A DNA stretch of 64,000 nt from Citrobacter sp. Res13-Sevr-PEB04-36 (GCF_015672735.1 NZ_JADABY010000014.1:124001-188000), one strand, 5' to 3'. Positions 1 through 10,728 are shown, counted from the first letter of the stretch. The notes: a model not told the origin generated them from the sequence alone. A program made the numbers and translations.

Positions 1-758
1 AAGTGTTACGTGGCATTGAAGCCGTGACTGACCGCCACGGTTATCAGACCATGCTGGCGCACTACGGCTATAAGCCAGAGATGGAGCAGGAACGTCTGGA
101 ATCAATGCTGTCGTGGAATATCGATGGTCTGATCCTCACCGAACGCAGCCATACTCCGCGCACGTTGAAAATGATCGAAGTAGCGGGGATCCCAGTTGTT
201 GAGCTGATGGACAGCCAGTCTCCGTGTCTTGATATCGCCGTCGGTTTTGACAACTTCGAAGCCGCTCGCCAGATGACCGCAGCCATTATCGCGCGCGGGC
301 ATCGCCACATTGCCTATCTGGGGGCGCGTCTGGATGAACGTACTATCATCAAACAGAGGGGCTACGAGCAGGCAATGCGCGACGCCGGTCTGGTGCCGTA
401 CAGCGTGATGGTAGAACAATCTTCTTCCTATTCGTCTGGTATTGAGCTTATCCGTCAGGCGCGGCGTGAATACCCGCAGCTGGACGGTGTGTTCTGTACC
501 AACGATGATCTGGCGGTCGGGGCGGCATTTGAATGCCAGCGCTTAGGGTTGAAAATTCCGGATGATATGGCGATTGCTGGTTTCCACGGTCACGACATCG
601 GGCAGGTAATGGAACCGCGTCTGGCGAGCGTGCTCACGCCGCGTGAACGGATGGGCAGCATTGGCGCTGAGCGTCTGCTGGCGCGCATCCGCGGTGAAGC
701 AGTCACACCTAAAATGTTAGATTTAGGTTTCACCTTGTCACCGGGCGGATCTATTTAA
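1..758 (+). CDS. gntR: GntR, gluconate-operon repressor (partial, 5' end missing)
   Basis: LacI-family repressor of the gluconate genes; gluconate releases it from DNA. The window starts inside the gene, so about 80 N-terminal residues, including the LacI-type helix-turn-helix, are missing. The 251 residues present are the periplasmic-binding-protein-like effector domain, which opens LRGIEAVTDRHGYQ and carries the family stretch GVFCTNDDLAVGAAFECQRLG. The GTG at base 3 is an internal codon, not a start. gntK follows on the same strand after 141 bases that hold GntR-type operator sequence, so gntKU probably has its own promoter. Identification rests on near identity to remembered E. coli GntR and on the gntK-gntU context. 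Confidence 0.96.
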   Translation, partial: VLRGIEAVTDRHGYQTMLAHYGYKPEMEQERLESMLSWNIDGLILTERSHTPRTLKMIEVAGIPVVELMDSQSPCLDIAVGFDNFEAARQMTAAIIARGHRHIAYLGARLDERTIIKQRGYEQAMRDAGLVPYSVMVEQSSSYSSGIELIRQARREYPQLDGVFCTNDDLAVGAAFECQRLGLKIPDDMAIAGFHGHDIGQVMEPRLASVLTPRERMGSIGAERLLARIRGEAVTPKMLDLGFTLSPGGSI

Positions 759-837
759 GCCGACAAGTTTGATGTAGCTCACACTTATACACTTCGGGCA
801 CGAATGGATATTGCTTCTCCATTTGTCCGGCTGGACA

Positions 838-864
838 ATGTTACCGATAACAGTTACCCGTAAC
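838..864 (+). promoter_or_regulatory. Tandem GntR operator-like sites before gntK
   Basis: ATGTTACCGATAACAG at 838-853 resembles the GntR operator consensus (ATGTTACCCGTATCAT as remembered). It runs directly into a second palindromic match, GTTACCCGTAAC at 853-864. The pair ends 35 bases before the gntK start, where GntR is known to repress gntKU. That it works as a double site is inference. Confidence 0.75.
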
Positions 865-899
865 AATTTCCTGATTCTTGTACCAGTGGGGGCAACGCT

Positions 900-1430
900 T
901 TGAGCACGACTAATCATGATCACCACGTTTACGTTCTGATGGGCGTATCAGGCAGCGGTAAATCTGCTGTCGCCAGCGAAGTGGCGCATCAACTGCAGGC
1001 CGCGTTTCTTGATGGCGATTTTCTCCATCCGCGCAGCAACATCACGAAAATGGCTGCTGGTGAGCCGTTGAACGACGACGACCGTAAGCCGTGGTTACAG
1101 GCGCTCAACGACGCCGCCTTTGCGATGCAGCGTACCAACAAGGTCTCACTGATCGTGTGTTCTGCGCTGAAAAAACACTATCGCGACCTGCTGCGCGACG
1201 GTAATCCGAATCTCTCTTTCATCTATCTGAAAGGGGACTTCGACGTGATTGAAAGCCGCCTGAAAGCGCGCAAAGGTCACTTCTTCAAAACGCAGATGCT
1301 GGTTACCCAGTTTGACGCGCTGGAAGAGCCGGGTGCGGATGAAAGCGATGTGCTGGTGGTCGATATCGATCAACCACTGGACGGTGTGGTAGCTAGCACC
1401 ATTGAGGTTATTAACCAAGGCCGTAAGTAG
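900..1430 (+). CDS. gntK: GntK, thermoresistant gluconokinase
   Basis: Phosphorylates gluconate to 6-phosphogluconate with ATP in the cytoplasm, feeding the Entner-Doudoroff and pentose phosphate routes. The 176 residues hold a P-loop, GVSGSGKS, at residues 15-22 and the family stretch DGDFLHP soon after. The start is TTG, preceded by a G-rich Shine-Dalgarno stretch around 887-892; no ATG lies in a plausible place, and this start gives the N-terminus MSTTNHDHH seen in E. coli. The last base of its stop codon is the first base of the gntU GTG start, so translation of the two is probably coupled. Repression by GntR is expected from the upstream operators. Confidence 0.97.
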   Translation: MSTTNHDHHVYVLMGVSGSGKSAVASEVAHQLQAAFLDGDFLHPRSNITKMAAGEPLNDDDRKPWLQALNDAAFAMQRTNKVSLIVCSALKKHYRDLLRDGNPNLSFIYLKGDFDVIESRLKARKGHFFKTQMLVTQFDALEEPGADESDVLVVDIDQPLDGVVASTIEVINQGRK

Positions 1431-2770
1431 TGACTACATTAACGCTTGTTTTAACAGCAGTAGGGTCCGTTTTATTACTGCTGTTTTTAGTGATGAAGGC
1501 GCGTATGCACGCCTTCGTTGCTTTGATGGTGGTGTCTATTGGCGCAGGTCTCTTTTCCGGTATGCCGCTCGATAAAATCGCGGCGACCATGGAAAAAGGG
1601 ATGGGCGGCACGCTGGGCTTCCTGGCGATTGTGGTCGCCCTCGGTGCCATGTTCGGTAAGATTTTGCATGAAACGGGCGCAGTCGATCAGATTGCCGTCA
1701 AAATGCTGAAATCCTTCGGGCACAGCCGCGCGCACTATGCGATTGGGCTGGCTGGTCTGATTTGCGCATTACCGTTGTTCTTTGAAGTGGCGATTGTGCT
1801 GCTGATAAGCGTAGCGTTCTCGATGGCGCGCCACACCGGCACCAACCTGGTTAAGCTGGTCATTCCGCTGTTTGCGGGCGTGGCGGCAGCGGCGGCGTTT
1901 CTGCTGCCGGGGCCCGCGCCGATGCTGCTGGCTTCTCAGATGCACGCCGACTTTGGCTGGATGATCCTGATTGGCCTGTGCGCGGCGATCCCAGGTATGA
2001 TTATCGCCGGGCCGCTATGGGGTAATTTCATTAGCCGTTACGTCGAGCTGCACGTGCCGGAAGACATTACCGAGCCGCATCTGGGCGAAGGCAAAATGCC
2101 GTCATTTGGCTTCAGCCTGTCGCTGATCCTGCTGCCGTTGGTACTGGTGGGCCTGAAAACCATCGCCGCACGCTTTGTGCCGGTCGGTTCTTCAACCTAC
2201 GAATGGTTCGAGTTTATCGGTCACCCGTTTACCGCGATTCTGGTGGCGTGTCTGGTGGCGATTTACGGCCTGGCCATTCGCCAGGGGATGCCAAAAGACA
2301 AAGTGATGGAGATCTGCGGCCATGCGCTGCAACCGGCGGGGATTATTCTGCTGGTGATCGGGGCCGGTGGCGTATTCAAGCAGGTGCTGGTGGATTCTGG
2401 TGTCGGTCCGGCACTGGGCGAAGCATTAACCGGTATGGGCCTGCCGATTGCCATTACCTGCTTCGTACTGGCGGCGGCGGTGCGTATCATTCAGGGTTCT
2501 GCAACCGTGGCCTGCTTAACGGCGGTCGGTCTGGTGATGCCGGTGATTGAACAGCTGAACTTCTCCGGCGCGCAGATGGCTGCACTGTCTATTTGTATCG
2601 CGGGTGGCTCTATTGTGGTCAGCCACGTGAATGACGCCGGTTTCTGGCTGTTCGGTAAGTTTACCGGTGCAACTGAAGCGCAAACGCTGAAGACCTGGAC
2701 GATGATGGAAACCATCCTCGGTACGGTCGGCGCAATTGTCGGTATGATTGCTTTCCAGCTATTGAGCTGA
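1430..2770 (+). CDS. gntU: GntU, low-affinity gluconate transporter
   Basis: Inner-membrane gluconate:H+ symporter of the GntP family, 446 residues, hydrophobic through its whole length with roughly a dozen membrane segments. Family stretches include GGTLGFLAIVVALGAMFGK near residue 60 and SGVGPALGEAL near 325. It starts with GTG and overlaps the gntK stop by one base. gntT at 26577-27893 is its high-affinity relative; both probably answer to GntR. A REP pair with a T-run follows the stop. Confidence 0.97.
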   Translation: MTTLTLVLTAVGSVLLLLFLVMKARMHAFVALMVVSIGAGLFSGMPLDKIAATMEKGMGGTLGFLAIVVALGAMFGKILHETGAVDQIAVKMLKSFGHSRAHYAIGLAGLICALPLFFEVAIVLLISVAFSMARHTGTNLVKLVIPLFAGVAAAAAFLLPGPAPMLLASQMHADFGWMILIGLCAAIPGMIIAGPLWGNFISRYVELHVPEDITEPHLGEGKMPSFGFSLSLILLPLVLVGLKTIAARFVPVGSSTYEWFEFIGHPFTAILVACLVAIYGLAIRQGMPKDKVMEICGHALQPAGIILLVIGAGGVFKQVLVDSGVGPALGEALTGMGLPIAITCFVLAAAVRIIQGSATVACLTAVGLVMPVIEQLNFSGAQMAALSICIAGGSIVVSHVNDAGFWLFGKFTGATEAQTLKTWTMMETILGTVGAIVGMIAFQLLS

Positions 2771-2778
2771 GTCTTGTT

Positions 2779-2866
2779 GCCCGGTGGCGCTTGCGCTTAC
2801 CGGGCCTACAAACGAGCACATTTCCACACCGTAGGCCGGGTAAGCGCAAACGCTACCCGGCTTTTT
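2779..2866. repeat. BIME: two inverted REP elements with terminator-like end
   Basis: Two REP palindromes in opposite orientation at about 2779-2808 and 2831-2860. The second (GCCGGGTAAGCG, then CGCTACCCGGC) runs into TTTTTT at 2861-2866, so it can also act as an intrinsic terminator for gntKU. Confidence 0.85.
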
Positions 2867-3014
2867 TGTCTTTATTTCAGCGACTGAATGGCTCTTATTA
2901 CTACATAACTAGCCGCGCCGCCGTTGGCTCGGCTGAAAATCGCTGAGTCGTTTCCTTAACACGTTCACCGGTGACGAGATTTCAGAGAAGCAATGAACAT
3001 AACGTGAACGGAAC

Positions 3015-3031
3015 CGTTATCCGGGTAACAT
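3015..3031 (-). promoter_or_regulatory. Orphan GntR operator-like site beyond gntU
   Basis: Read on the minus strand this is ATGTTACCCGGATAACG, close to the GntR consensus, and it shares the 12-base block CGGGTAACATGT (plus strand) with the operator upstream of gntT. It lies 245 bases past gntU and 24 bases beyond the 3' end of yhgN, where no start codon of a known gene needs it. The rest of 2867-3054 shows nothing else I can name. Confidence 0.5.
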
Positions 3032-3054
3032 GTCATCCAGTCAAAAAGGATAAA

Positions 3055-3648
3055 TCACCCCTTCATCCACATCCGTACGCCATCGAGGAACATCTGGGTT
3101 GCCATCATCACCAGAATCAGCCCCATCAGGCGCTCGAGCGCGTTAACCCCTTTCTCACCCAGCAGGCGCAGGAACAGCGACGACTGCAATAAAATCACAA
3201 ACGTTCCGCCCCAGGCGATCAGCAGGGCAATCACCAGATGTCCCATCTGATTCGGATACTGATGCGATAACAGCATCAACGACGCCAGGATTGTCGGGCC
3301 AGCTACCAGCGGAATGGCCAGCGGAACGATAAACGGTTCTTCACCCGCTGGCAGTCCGGTGCTGTTGCCGGTCGCACTGGGGAAAATCATCTTGATGGCG
3401 ATCAGGAATAAAATGATGCCCCCGGAGATCGATACGGTTTCTGCGCGCAGGTTAAGAAATGCCAGAATTTTCTCGCCCGCAAACAGGAAGATCAGCATCA
3501 CCAGCAGCGCGATGAACAGCTCGCGAATCATAATTGCGCGACGACGTTTCGGTTCAGTATGTTTCAATACGGACATGAAAATGGGCAGGTTTCCGAGCGG
3601 ATCCATAATCAGGATCAATAAAACTGCCGCTGAAATGATTTCATTCAT
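3055..3648 (-). CDS. yhgN: YhgN, MarC-family inner-membrane protein
   Basis: A 197-residue integral membrane protein of the MarC/UPF0056 family with about six hydrophobic segments. The N-terminus (MNEIISAAVLLILIMDPLGN) and the inner stretch PFIVPLAIPLVAGP are typical of the family. Its function is not established, and the old link of MarC proteins to multiple antibiotic resistance was not upheld. It is transcribed away from asd, with 190 bases between the two starts holding both promoters, and its 3' end faces gntU. Confidence 0.92.
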   Translation of the reverse strand: MNEIISAAVLLILIMDPLGNLPIFMSVLKHTEPKRRRAIMIRELFIALLVMLIFLFAGEKILAFLNLRAETVSISGGIILFLIAIKMIFPSATGNSTGLPAGEEPFIVPLAIPLVAGPTILASLMLLSHQYPNQMGHLVIALLIAWGGTFVILLQSSLFLRLLGEKGVNALERLMGLILVMMATQMFLDGVRMWMKG

Positions 3649-3838
3649 AACTCAAATTCCCTGATAATTACCGCGGACTTTCTGCTTGCTCACGCAGCGG
3701 GATAAGTCGCATTACTGATGGCTTGGCTATCATTGATTAATTTCACTTGCGACTTTGGCTGCTTTTTGTATGGTGAAGGACACGTCACAGGATAATGACG
3801 TACATACACAGCACACATCTCTGCAGGAAAAAAACGCT

Positions 3839-4945
3839 ATGAAAAATGTTGGTTTTATCGGCTGGCGCGGTATGGTCGGCTCTGTACTCATGCAACGCAT
3901 GGTAGAAGAACGCGACTTCGACGCCATTCGCCCTGTTTTCTTTTCTACTTCCCAGCTTGGGCAGGCAGCACCGACGTTTGGTGCGACCTCCACCGGCATG
4001 CTTCAGGATGCATTTGATCTCGATGCGCTGAAGGCGCTTGACATTATTGTGACCTGTCAGGGCGGCGATTATACCAACGAAATCTATCCAAAGCTTCGTG
4101 AAAGCGGTTGGCAGGGTTACTGGATTGACGCGGCCTCTTCACTGCGCATGAAAGACGATGCCATCATTATTCTCGATCCGGTTAACCAGAATGTGATCAC
4201 CGATGGTCTGAACAACGGCATCAAGACTTTTGTCGGCGGTAACTGCACCGTTAGCCTGATGCTGATGTCACTTGGCGGCCTGTTCGCCAACGATTTGGTG
4301 GACTGGGTGTCCGTGGCGACCTACCAGGCGGCTTCCGGCGGCGGCGCGCGTCATATGCGTGAACTGCTGTCGCAGATGGGCCATCTGTATAGCCATGTGG
4401 CCGATGAACTGGCGACCCCTTCTTCTGCTATCCTCGATATCGAACGTAAAGTGACAACCCTGTCCCGTAGCGGCTCCCTGCCGGTTGATAACTTTGGCGT
4501 CCCGCTGGCCGGGAGCCTGATTCCGTGGATCGACAAACAGCTCGATAACGGCCAGAGCCGCGAAGAGTGGAAAGGGCAGGCGGAAACCAACAAAATTCTC
4601 AATACGTCTTCCGTGATCCCGGTGGATGGCCTGTGCGTACGCGTCGGTGCGCTGCGCTGTCACAGCCAGGCGTTCACCATTAAACTGAAAAAAGATGTGT
4701 CTATTCCGACCGTGGAAGAACTGCTGGCCGCGCACAATCCGTGGGCGAAAGTGGTGCCAAACGATCGGGATATCACCATGCGTGAGTTAACCCCAGCGGC
4801 CGTTACCGGTACGTTGACCACGCCAGTCGGCCGTCTGCGTAAGCTGAATATGGGACCGGAGTTCCTGTCAGCCTTTACCGTAGGCGACCAGCTGCTCTGG
4901 GGGGCAGCGGAGCCATTGCGCCGGATGCTGCGTCAGCTGGCGTAA
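3839..4945 (+). CDS. asd: Asd, aspartate-semialdehyde dehydrogenase
   Basis: Reduces aspartyl phosphate to aspartate semialdehyde with NADPH, the branch-point step to lysine, diaminopimelate, methionine and threonine. The 368-residue product has the N-terminal nucleotide motif [11 protein letters not shown] and the catalytic cysteine in GGNCTVSLM at residue 136. The start at 3839 (MKNVGF) is preferred over an in-frame ATG 28 codons upstream because it matches the known E. coli N-terminus. It is one residue longer than E. coli Asd, apparently from an insertion in the variable stretch near residues 46-54. A REP follows at once. Confidence 0.97.
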   Translation: MKNVGFIGWRGMVGSVLMQRMVEERDFDAIRPVFFSTSQLGQAAPTFGATSTGMLQDAFDLDALKALDIIVTCQGGDYTNEIYPKLRESGWQGYWIDAASSLRMKDDAIIILDPVNQNVITDGLNNGIKTFVGGNCTVSLMLMSLGGLFANDLVDWVSVATYQAASGGGARHMRELLSQMGHLYSHVADELATPSSAILDIERKVTTLSRSGSLPVDNFGVPLAGSLIPWIDKQLDNGQSREEWKGQAETNKILNTSSVIPVDGLCVRVGALRCHSQAFTIKLKKDVSIPTVEELLAAHNPWAKVVPNDRDITMRELTPAAVTGTLTTPVGRLRKLNMGPEFLSAFTVGDQLLWGAAEPLRRMLRQLA

Positions 4946-4952
4946 TGCTGGA

Positions 4953-4982
4953 CTGCCGGATAAGCGTAGCGCCATCCGGCAG
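4953..4982. repeat. REP element after asd
   Basis: Single palindrome, CTGCCGGATAAGCG then CGCCATCCGGCAG, starting seven bases after the asd stop. The remaining 4983-5259 is the glgB leader, including a long hairpin annotated separately. Confidence 0.85.
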
Positions 4983-5105
4983 ACACAAATTGTGTTTAAA
5001 CATTGGGTGCTGAGTCGCCCTTTTTTTTGCGTAATACAGGAGTAAGCGCAGATGTTTCATTTTTTACCGGGAGTAAGATAAAGCATTGGCTATTCTTTAA
5101 GAGTG

Positions 5106-5128
5106 ACTTAATACCGGAGGTATTAAGT
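5106..5128 (+). promoter_or_regulatory. Perfect hairpin with GGA loop in the glgB leader
   Basis: ACTTAATACC, then GGA, then GGTATTAAGT: a perfect 10-base stem with a GGA triloop, 131 bases before the glgB start. GGA in a hairpin loop is the usual presentation of a CsrA site, and CsrA is known to repress glycogen genes. No T-run follows, so it is not an intrinsic terminator. A role here is inference. Confidence 0.4.
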
Positions 5129-5259
5129 TGTTGCCTGAAGGTGGGACGACGCAGAGAGGATGCACATTTGTGCTGCGCCGTTCAGGTCAAAAAAAAGTGT
5201 CGCTACCTGATGTCGAAAATCAGTTGGAAGGGGTGACACCATAAAACAGGATGACAACC

Positions 5260-7443
5260 ATGTCCGTTCGTATCGATAGAGACGTGATTAATGCGCTAAT
5301 TGCAGGCCATTTTGCGGATCCTTTTTCCGTACTCGGTATGCACCAAACTGACGCCGGACTTGAAGTCCGTGCTCTTTTACCTGACGCCACCGAAGTGTGG
5401 GTGATCGAACCAAAAACCGGACGCAAAGTCGGCAAGCTGGACTGCCTCGACCCTCGCGGTTTTTTCTGTGCTGTAATTCCCCGCCGTAAAAATTTCTTTC
5501 GCTATCAGCTGGCTGTTGTCTGGCATGGACAGCAGAATCTGATCGATGACCCTTACCGTTTTGGCCCGCTTATTCAGGATATGGACGCCTGGCTGTTGTC
5601 CGAAGGGACGCATCTGCGCCCGTACGAAACGCTGGGCGCACATGCCGATACTATGGACGGCGTGACCGGCACGCGTTTCTCCGTCTGGGCACCAAACGCA
5701 CGACGCGTTTCGGTAGTAGGACAGTTTAACTACTGGGATGGTCGCCGCCACCCGATGCGCCTGCGCAAAGAGAGCGGCATCTGGGAGTTGTTTATCCCTG
5801 GCGCACAGCAGGGGCAGCTGTACAAATACGAGATGATCGATGCCAACGGTCATTTGCGTGTCAAAGCCGACCCGTATGCCTTTGAAGCGCAAATGCGCCC
5901 GGAAACGGCGTCGGTGATCTGCGGTTTGCCAGAAAAAGTGGTGCAAACCGAGGAGCGCAAAAAAGCCAACCAGTTTGATGCGCCGATCTCAATCTACGAA
6001 GTGCATCTGGGCTCGTGGCGTCGCCATACGGACAACAACTTCTGGTTGAGCTATCGCGAACTGGCGGATCAACTGATCCCCTATGTGAAGTGGATGGGCT
6101 TTACCCATATTGAGCTGTTGCCGGTTAGCGAGCACCCGTTTGACGGTAGTTGGGGCTACCAGCCGACCGGCATGTATGCGCCGACCCGACGCTTCGGTAC
6201 GCGCGATGACTTCCGCTATTTTGTGAATGCTGCGCATCAGGCGGGGCTGAACGTGATCCTCGACTGGGTGCCCGGCCATTTCCCGTCGGATGACTTCGGT
6301 CTGGCTCAGTTTGACGGTACCAACTTGTATGAGCACAGCGACCCGCGCGAAGGTTATCACCAGGACTGGAACACGCTGATCTACAACTACGGTCGCCGTG
6401 AAGTTAGCAACTATCTGGTGGGCAACGCCCTGTACTGGATTGAGCGTTTTGGCATTGATGCGCTGCGCGTGGATGCCGTGGCGTCGATGATTTATCGCGA
6501 TTACAGCCGCAAAGACGGCGAGTGGATCCCGAACGAATTCGGCGGGCGTGAGAACCTCGAAGCCATCGAATTTTTGCGTAATACCAACCGTATTCTCGGC
6601 GAACAGGTGCCTGGTGCGGTAAGCATGGCTGAAGAATCAACCGACTTTGCTGGTGTTTCCCGACCGCAGGATATGGGGGGTTTAGGCTTCTGGTACAAGT
6701 GGAATCTCGGCTGGATGCACGACACGCTGGACTACATGAAGCTGGACCCGGTTTATCGTCAACACCATCACGATAAGCTGACCTTCGGCATGCTGTACAA
6801 CTACACCGAGAACTTTGTGCTGCCGCTATCACACGATGAAGTGGTGCATGGTAAGAAATCGATCCTCGACCGCATGCCGGGCGATGCGTGGCAGAAGTTT
6901 GCCAACCTGCGCGCCTACTATGGCTGGATGTGGGCCTTCCCGGGTAAGAAACTGCTGTTTATGGGTAACGAGTTTGCCCAGGGCCGTGAATGGAACCACG
7001 ACGCCAGCCTCGACTGGCATCTGCTGGAGGGGGGCGATAACTGGCACCACGGCGTACAGCGCCTGGTGCGCGACCTGAACCACACTTATCGTCACCACAA
7101 AGCGCTGCATGAACTCGACTTTGACGGCTATGGTTTTGAATGGCTGGTGGTCGATGACAACGAACGGTCGGTGCTGATTTTTGTTCGTCGTGATAAAGCC
7201 GGTAATGAAATTATCGTTGCCAGTAACTTTACGCCGGTACCCCGCTACGGCTATCGCTTCGGCGTCAATCAGCCGGGGAAATGGCGAGAAATCCTCAACA
7301 CCGACTCAATGCATTACCACGGTAGCAATATCGGTAACGGCGGTGCGGTACACAGCGATGAAATCGCCAGCCACGGCCGTCAGCATTCACTGAGCCTGAC
7401 GTTGCCGCCGCTGGCTACGATTTGGCTGATGCGGGAGGCGTAA
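5260..7443 (+). CDS. glgB: GlgB, 1,4-alpha-glucan branching enzyme
   Basis: GH13 enzyme that makes alpha-1,6 branches in glycogen. The 727 residues comprise N-terminal carbohydrate-binding (CBM48) modules to about residue 225, a TIM barrel, and a C-terminal beta domain. Catalytic residues are Asp405 (in [11 protein letters not shown]), Glu458 (in MAEESTDF) and Asp526 (in LSHDEVVHG). The ATG at 5260 is chosen over the ATG at 5251: it has AGGA at the right distance and gives MSVRIDRDV, matching E. coli MSDRIDRDV. Its TAA overlaps the glgX ATG by one base (TAATG), so the two are probably translationally coupled. Confidence 0.97.
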   Translation: MSVRIDRDVINALIAGHFADPFSVLGMHQTDAGLEVRALLPDATEVWVIEPKTGRKVGKLDCLDPRGFFCAVIPRRKNFFRYQLAVVWHGQQNLIDDPYRFGPLIQDMDAWLLSEGTHLRPYETLGAHADTMDGVTGTRFSVWAPNARRVSVVGQFNYWDGRRHPMRLRKESGIWELFIPGAQQGQLYKYEMIDANGHLRVKADPYAFEAQMRPETASVICGLPEKVVQTEERKKANQFDAPISIYEVHLGSWRRHTDNNFWLSYRELADQLIPYVKWMGFTHIELLPVSEHPFDGSWGYQPTGMYAPTRRFGTRDDFRYFVNAAHQAGLNVILDWVPGHFPSDDFGLAQFDGTNLYEHSDPREGYHQDWNTLIYNYGRREVSNYLVGNALYWIERFGIDALRVDAVASMIYRDYSRKDGEWIPNEFGGRENLEAIEFLRNTNRILGEQVPGAVSMAEESTDFAGVSRPQDMGGLGFWYKWNLGWMHDTLDYMKLDPVYRQHHHDKLTFGMLYNYTENFVLPLSHDEVVHGKKSILDRMPGDAWQKFANLRAYYGWMWAFPGKKLLFMGNEFAQGREWNHDASLDWHLLEGGDNWHHGVQRLVRDLNHTYRHHKALHELDFDGYGFEWLVVDDNERSVLIFVRRDKAGNEIIVASNFTPVPRYGYRFGVNQPGKWREILNTDSMHYHGSNIGNGGAVHSDEIASHGRQHSLSLTLPPLATIWLMREA

Positions 7444-9416
7444 TGACGCAACTGGCAACCGGCAACGCCACTCCCCATGGTGCAACGTATGACGGCCATG
7501 GTGTCAATTTTACCCTTTTTACGGCGCACGCCGAGCGTGTCGAGCTGTGTGTGTTCGATGCGCAAGGCTGTGAGCATCGCTATGATTTGCCGGGGCGTAG
7601 CGGTGATGTCTGGCACGGCTATCTGGCCGATGGCAGGCCGGGTTTGCGCTATGGTTATCGCGTACATGGCCCGTGGCAGCCGCAGCAAGGACACCGTTTT
7701 AACCCGGCGAAACTGTTGATTGACCCCTGTGCGCGCCGGGTGGACGGTGAGTTAAAAGATAACCCGCTGCTGCACGGTGGAATGAACGAACCGGATCATC
7801 ACGATAACGCGGCGATTGCCCTGAAAAGCGTGGTGGTGTCAGACCATTATGACTGGGAAGACGATGCCCCGCCGCGCACGCCGTGGGGCAATACCGTTAT
7901 CTACGAAGCGCATGTTAAAGGGCTGACGTATCTGCACCCGGATATTCCGCAACAGATTCGCGGCACTTACAAAGCGCTCGGCCATCCGGTGATGATCGAC
8001 TATTTCAAACGTCTCGGTATTACTGCGCTGGAACTGCTGCCCGTGGTGCATTTCGCCAGCGAGCCGCGACTGCAGCGGCTGGGGCTGTCGAACTACTGGG
8101 GCTACAACCCGGTAGCGATGTTTGCGCTGCATCCGGCTTATGCCTGCTCGCCTGAGCACGCGCTGGATGAGTTTCGCGATGCCGTCAAAGCGCTGCACAA
8201 AGCGGGGATTGAGGTCATTCTCGATATCGTTTTGAACCACAGCGCTGAGTTGGATCTTGAGGGGCCGGTCTTCTCCCTGCGCGGAATTGATAACCGTAGC
8301 TATTATTGGATCAGGGACGATGGTGATTACTACAACTGGACCGGCTGTGGGAACACCCTCAACCTGAGCCATCCCGGTGTCGTTGAGTATGCCTGCGAAT
8401 GCCTGCGTTATTGGGTGGAAACCTGCCACGTGGACGGCTTTCGCTTTGATTTAGCGTCCGTCATGGGACGTACACCTGCGTTTCGTCAGGATGCGCCGCT
8501 GTTTACCGCGATCCAAAACTGCCCGCTGCTTTCAGGCGTTAAGCTGATTGCAGAACCGTGGGATATCGGTGAAGGCGGGTATCAGGTAGGGAATTTTCCC
8601 CCGCCGTTTGCCGAGTGGAATGACCATTTCCGCGACGCAAGCCGACGCTTCTGGCTCCAGCGTAATCTGCCCCTCGGGGAGTTTGCCGGACGTTTTGCGG
8701 CCTCCAGCGACATGTTTAAACGTCATGGTCGCAAACCCAGCGCATCGGTCAATCTGGTGACGGCGCATGACGGTTTTACGCTACGTGACTGTGTGTGCTT
8801 CACAAATAAGCACAATGAAGCGAACGGTGAGGAAAATCGCGACGGCACCAGCAATAACTACAGTGACAATCATGGTAAAGAAGGATTAGGCGGCACGCTG
8901 GACCTGATTGAACGGCGGCGCGACAGCATTCATGCCCTGCTAACGACGCTGTTGCTTTCACAGGGAACGCCGATGTTGCTGGCGGGCGATGAACATGGCC
9001 ATAGCCAGCACGGCAACAATAACGCTTACTGCCAGGATAACGCCTTAACCTGGCTGGACTGGCAGCAGGCAAACAGCGGGCTAACCACATTTACCGCCGC
9101 GTTGATTCATCTTCGCCAGCAGATCCCTGCCTTAACAGACGATCGCTGGTGGGAAGAGGGCGACGGCAATGTGCGTTGGCTGAACCGATACGCACAACCC
9201 TTAAGTGCGGATGAGTGGCAAAACGGCCCGAAGCAGATGCAGATCCTGCTTTCAAACCGTTTTCTGATTGTGATAAACGCCACGCTTGAGGTAACAGATA
9301 TCGTTTTACCCGAAGGGGAATGGCACGCCGTTCCTCCATTTGCCGGAGAGGATAATCCGGTTATTACGGCTGTCTGGCAGGGACCTGCGCACGGACTGTG
9401 TGTGTTCCAAAGATGA
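7443..9416 (+). CDS. glgX: GlgX, glycogen debranching enzyme
   Basis: Isoamylase-type GH13 hydrolase that removes the short branches left after glycogen phosphorylase has trimmed the chains. The 657 residues equal E. coli GlgX in length. GH13 motifs are visible: [18 protein letters not shown] (nucleophile Asp), IAEPWDIG (acid/base Glu) and VTAHDGFTL. The start at 7443 overlaps the glgB stop and gives MTQLATG as in E. coli; an in-frame ATG at 7422 inside glgB is less likely. The end of the gene carries the leader hairpin that CsrA uses to control glgC. Confidence 0.97.
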   Translation: MTQLATGNATPHGATYDGHGVNFTLFTAHAERVELCVFDAQGCEHRYDLPGRSGDVWHGYLADGRPGLRYGYRVHGPWQPQQGHRFNPAKLLIDPCARRVDGELKDNPLLHGGMNEPDHHDNAAIALKSVVVSDHYDWEDDAPPRTPWGNTVIYEAHVKGLTYLHPDIPQQIRGTYKALGHPVMIDYFKRLGITALELLPVVHFASEPRLQRLGLSNYWGYNPVAMFALHPAYACSPEHALDEFRDAVKALHKAGIEVILDIVLNHSAELDLEGPVFSLRGIDNRSYYWIRDDGDYYNWTGCGNTLNLSHPGVVEYACECLRYWVETCHVDGFRFDLASVMGRTPAFRQDAPLFTAIQNCPLLSGVKLIAEPWDIGEGGYQVGNFPPPFAEWNDHFRDASRRFWLQRNLPLGEFAGRFAASSDMFKRHGRKPSASVNLVTAHDGFTLRDCVCFTNKHNEANGEENRDGTSNNYSDNHGKEGLGGTLDLIERRRDSIHALLTTLLLSQGTPMLLAGDEHGHSQHGNNNAYCQDNALTWLDWQQANSGLTTFTAALIHLRQQIPALTDDRWWEEGDGNVRWLNRYAQPLSADEWQNGPKQMQILLSNRFLIVINATLEVTDIVLPEGEWHAVPPFAGEDNPVITAVWQGPAHGLCVFQR

Positions 9417-9427
9417 TAAAAAAGGAG
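9388..9427 (+). promoter_or_regulatory. CsrA-binding leader of glgCAP
   Basis: A short hairpin, CGCAC-GGACT-GTGTG, presents GGA in its loop at 9388-9402. The glgC Shine-Dalgarno AAAGGAG at 9421-9427 carries a second GGA. This matches the two-site CsrA target described for the E. coli glgC leader, where binding blocks translation and destabilises the mRNA. The sequence is close to but not identical with E. coli. Confidence 0.65.
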
Positions 9428-9433
9428 TTAGTC

Positions 9434-10728
9434 ATGGTAAGTTTAGAGAAGAACGATCGTGTAATGTTGGCGCGCCAGCTGCCATTAAAATCTGTTGCCC
9501 TTATCCTGGCCGGTGGTCGTGGTACCCGCCTGAAAGATTTAACCAACAAACGCGCCAAGCCTGCCGTGCACTTTGGCGGTAAGTTCCGCATTATCGATTT
9601 TGCTTTATCCAACTGCATTAACTCCGGGATCCGCCGTATTGGTGTGATCACGCAGTACCAGTCCCACACGCTGGTGCAGCATATTCAGCGCGGCTGGTCG
9701 TTCTTCAGTGAAGAGATGAACGAGTTTGTCGATCTGCTGCCCGCCCAGCAAAGAATGCAGGGTGAAAATTGGTATCGCGGTACGGCGGATGCGGTCACCC
9801 AAAACCTGGACATCATTCGACGCTATAAAGCGGAATATGTGGTGATCCTCGCGGGCGATCATATCTACAAACAAGACTACTCGCGCATGCTGATCGACCA
9901 CGTCGAAAAGGGCGCACGTTGCACCGTGGCCTGTATGCCAGTGCCGATTGAGGAAGCCAGCGCTTTTGGCGTCATGGACGTCGACGACAGCGACAAAATC
10001 ATTGAGTTCGTGGAAAAACCGGCTAACCCACCGGCTATGCCAAACGATCCGACCCGATCTCTCGCCAGTATGGGGATCTATGTTTTCAACGCTGATTATC
10101 TGTATGAATTACTCGAAGAAGATGATCTCGATGACAACTCCAGCCACGACTTTGGCAAAGATATTATCCCGAAAATCACCGCCGCTGGCATGGCTTATGC
10201 ACATCCATTCCCTAAATCCTGTGTTCAGTCCGACCCGGAATCTGAGCCGTACTGGCGCGACGTTGGGACGCTGGAAGCTTACTGGAAAGCCAACCTCGAT
10301 CTGGCGTCAGTCACTCCGGAACTGGATATGTACGATCAGAACTGGCCGATTCGCACACATATGGAATCACTGCCGCCAGCGAAGTTTGTGCAAGACCGTT
10401 CCGGTAGCCACGGCATGACGCTGAACTCGCTGGTTTCGGGCGGTTGTATTATTTCCGGTTCGGTGGTGGTGCAGTCCGTTCTGTTCCCGCGGGTGCGGGT
10501 GAATTCTTTCTGTAACATTGATTCGGCAGTGTTGTTACCTGAAGTGTGGGTTGGGCGTTCGTGCCGCTTACGCCGTTGCATCATCGACCGTGCCTGCGTT
10601 ATCCCTGAAGGTATGGTGATTGGTGAAAACGCGGAAGAAGATGCACGTCGTTTCTACCGTTCAGAGGAAGGTATTGTGCTGGTCACGCGTGAAATGCTGC
10701 GCAAACTGCAGATCAAACAGGAGCGATA

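Noticed and set aside
2971-3192. 73-codon frame overlapping the 3' end of yhgN
   Set aside because: More than half lies opposite yhgN; no ribosome site. The GntR-like site in it is better explained as a DNA element.
4995-5032. Terminator after asd near a T-run
   Set aside because: GGGTGCTGAGTCGCCC before the T-run pairs over only a few bases, too weak to call; the REP upstream is the more likely end.
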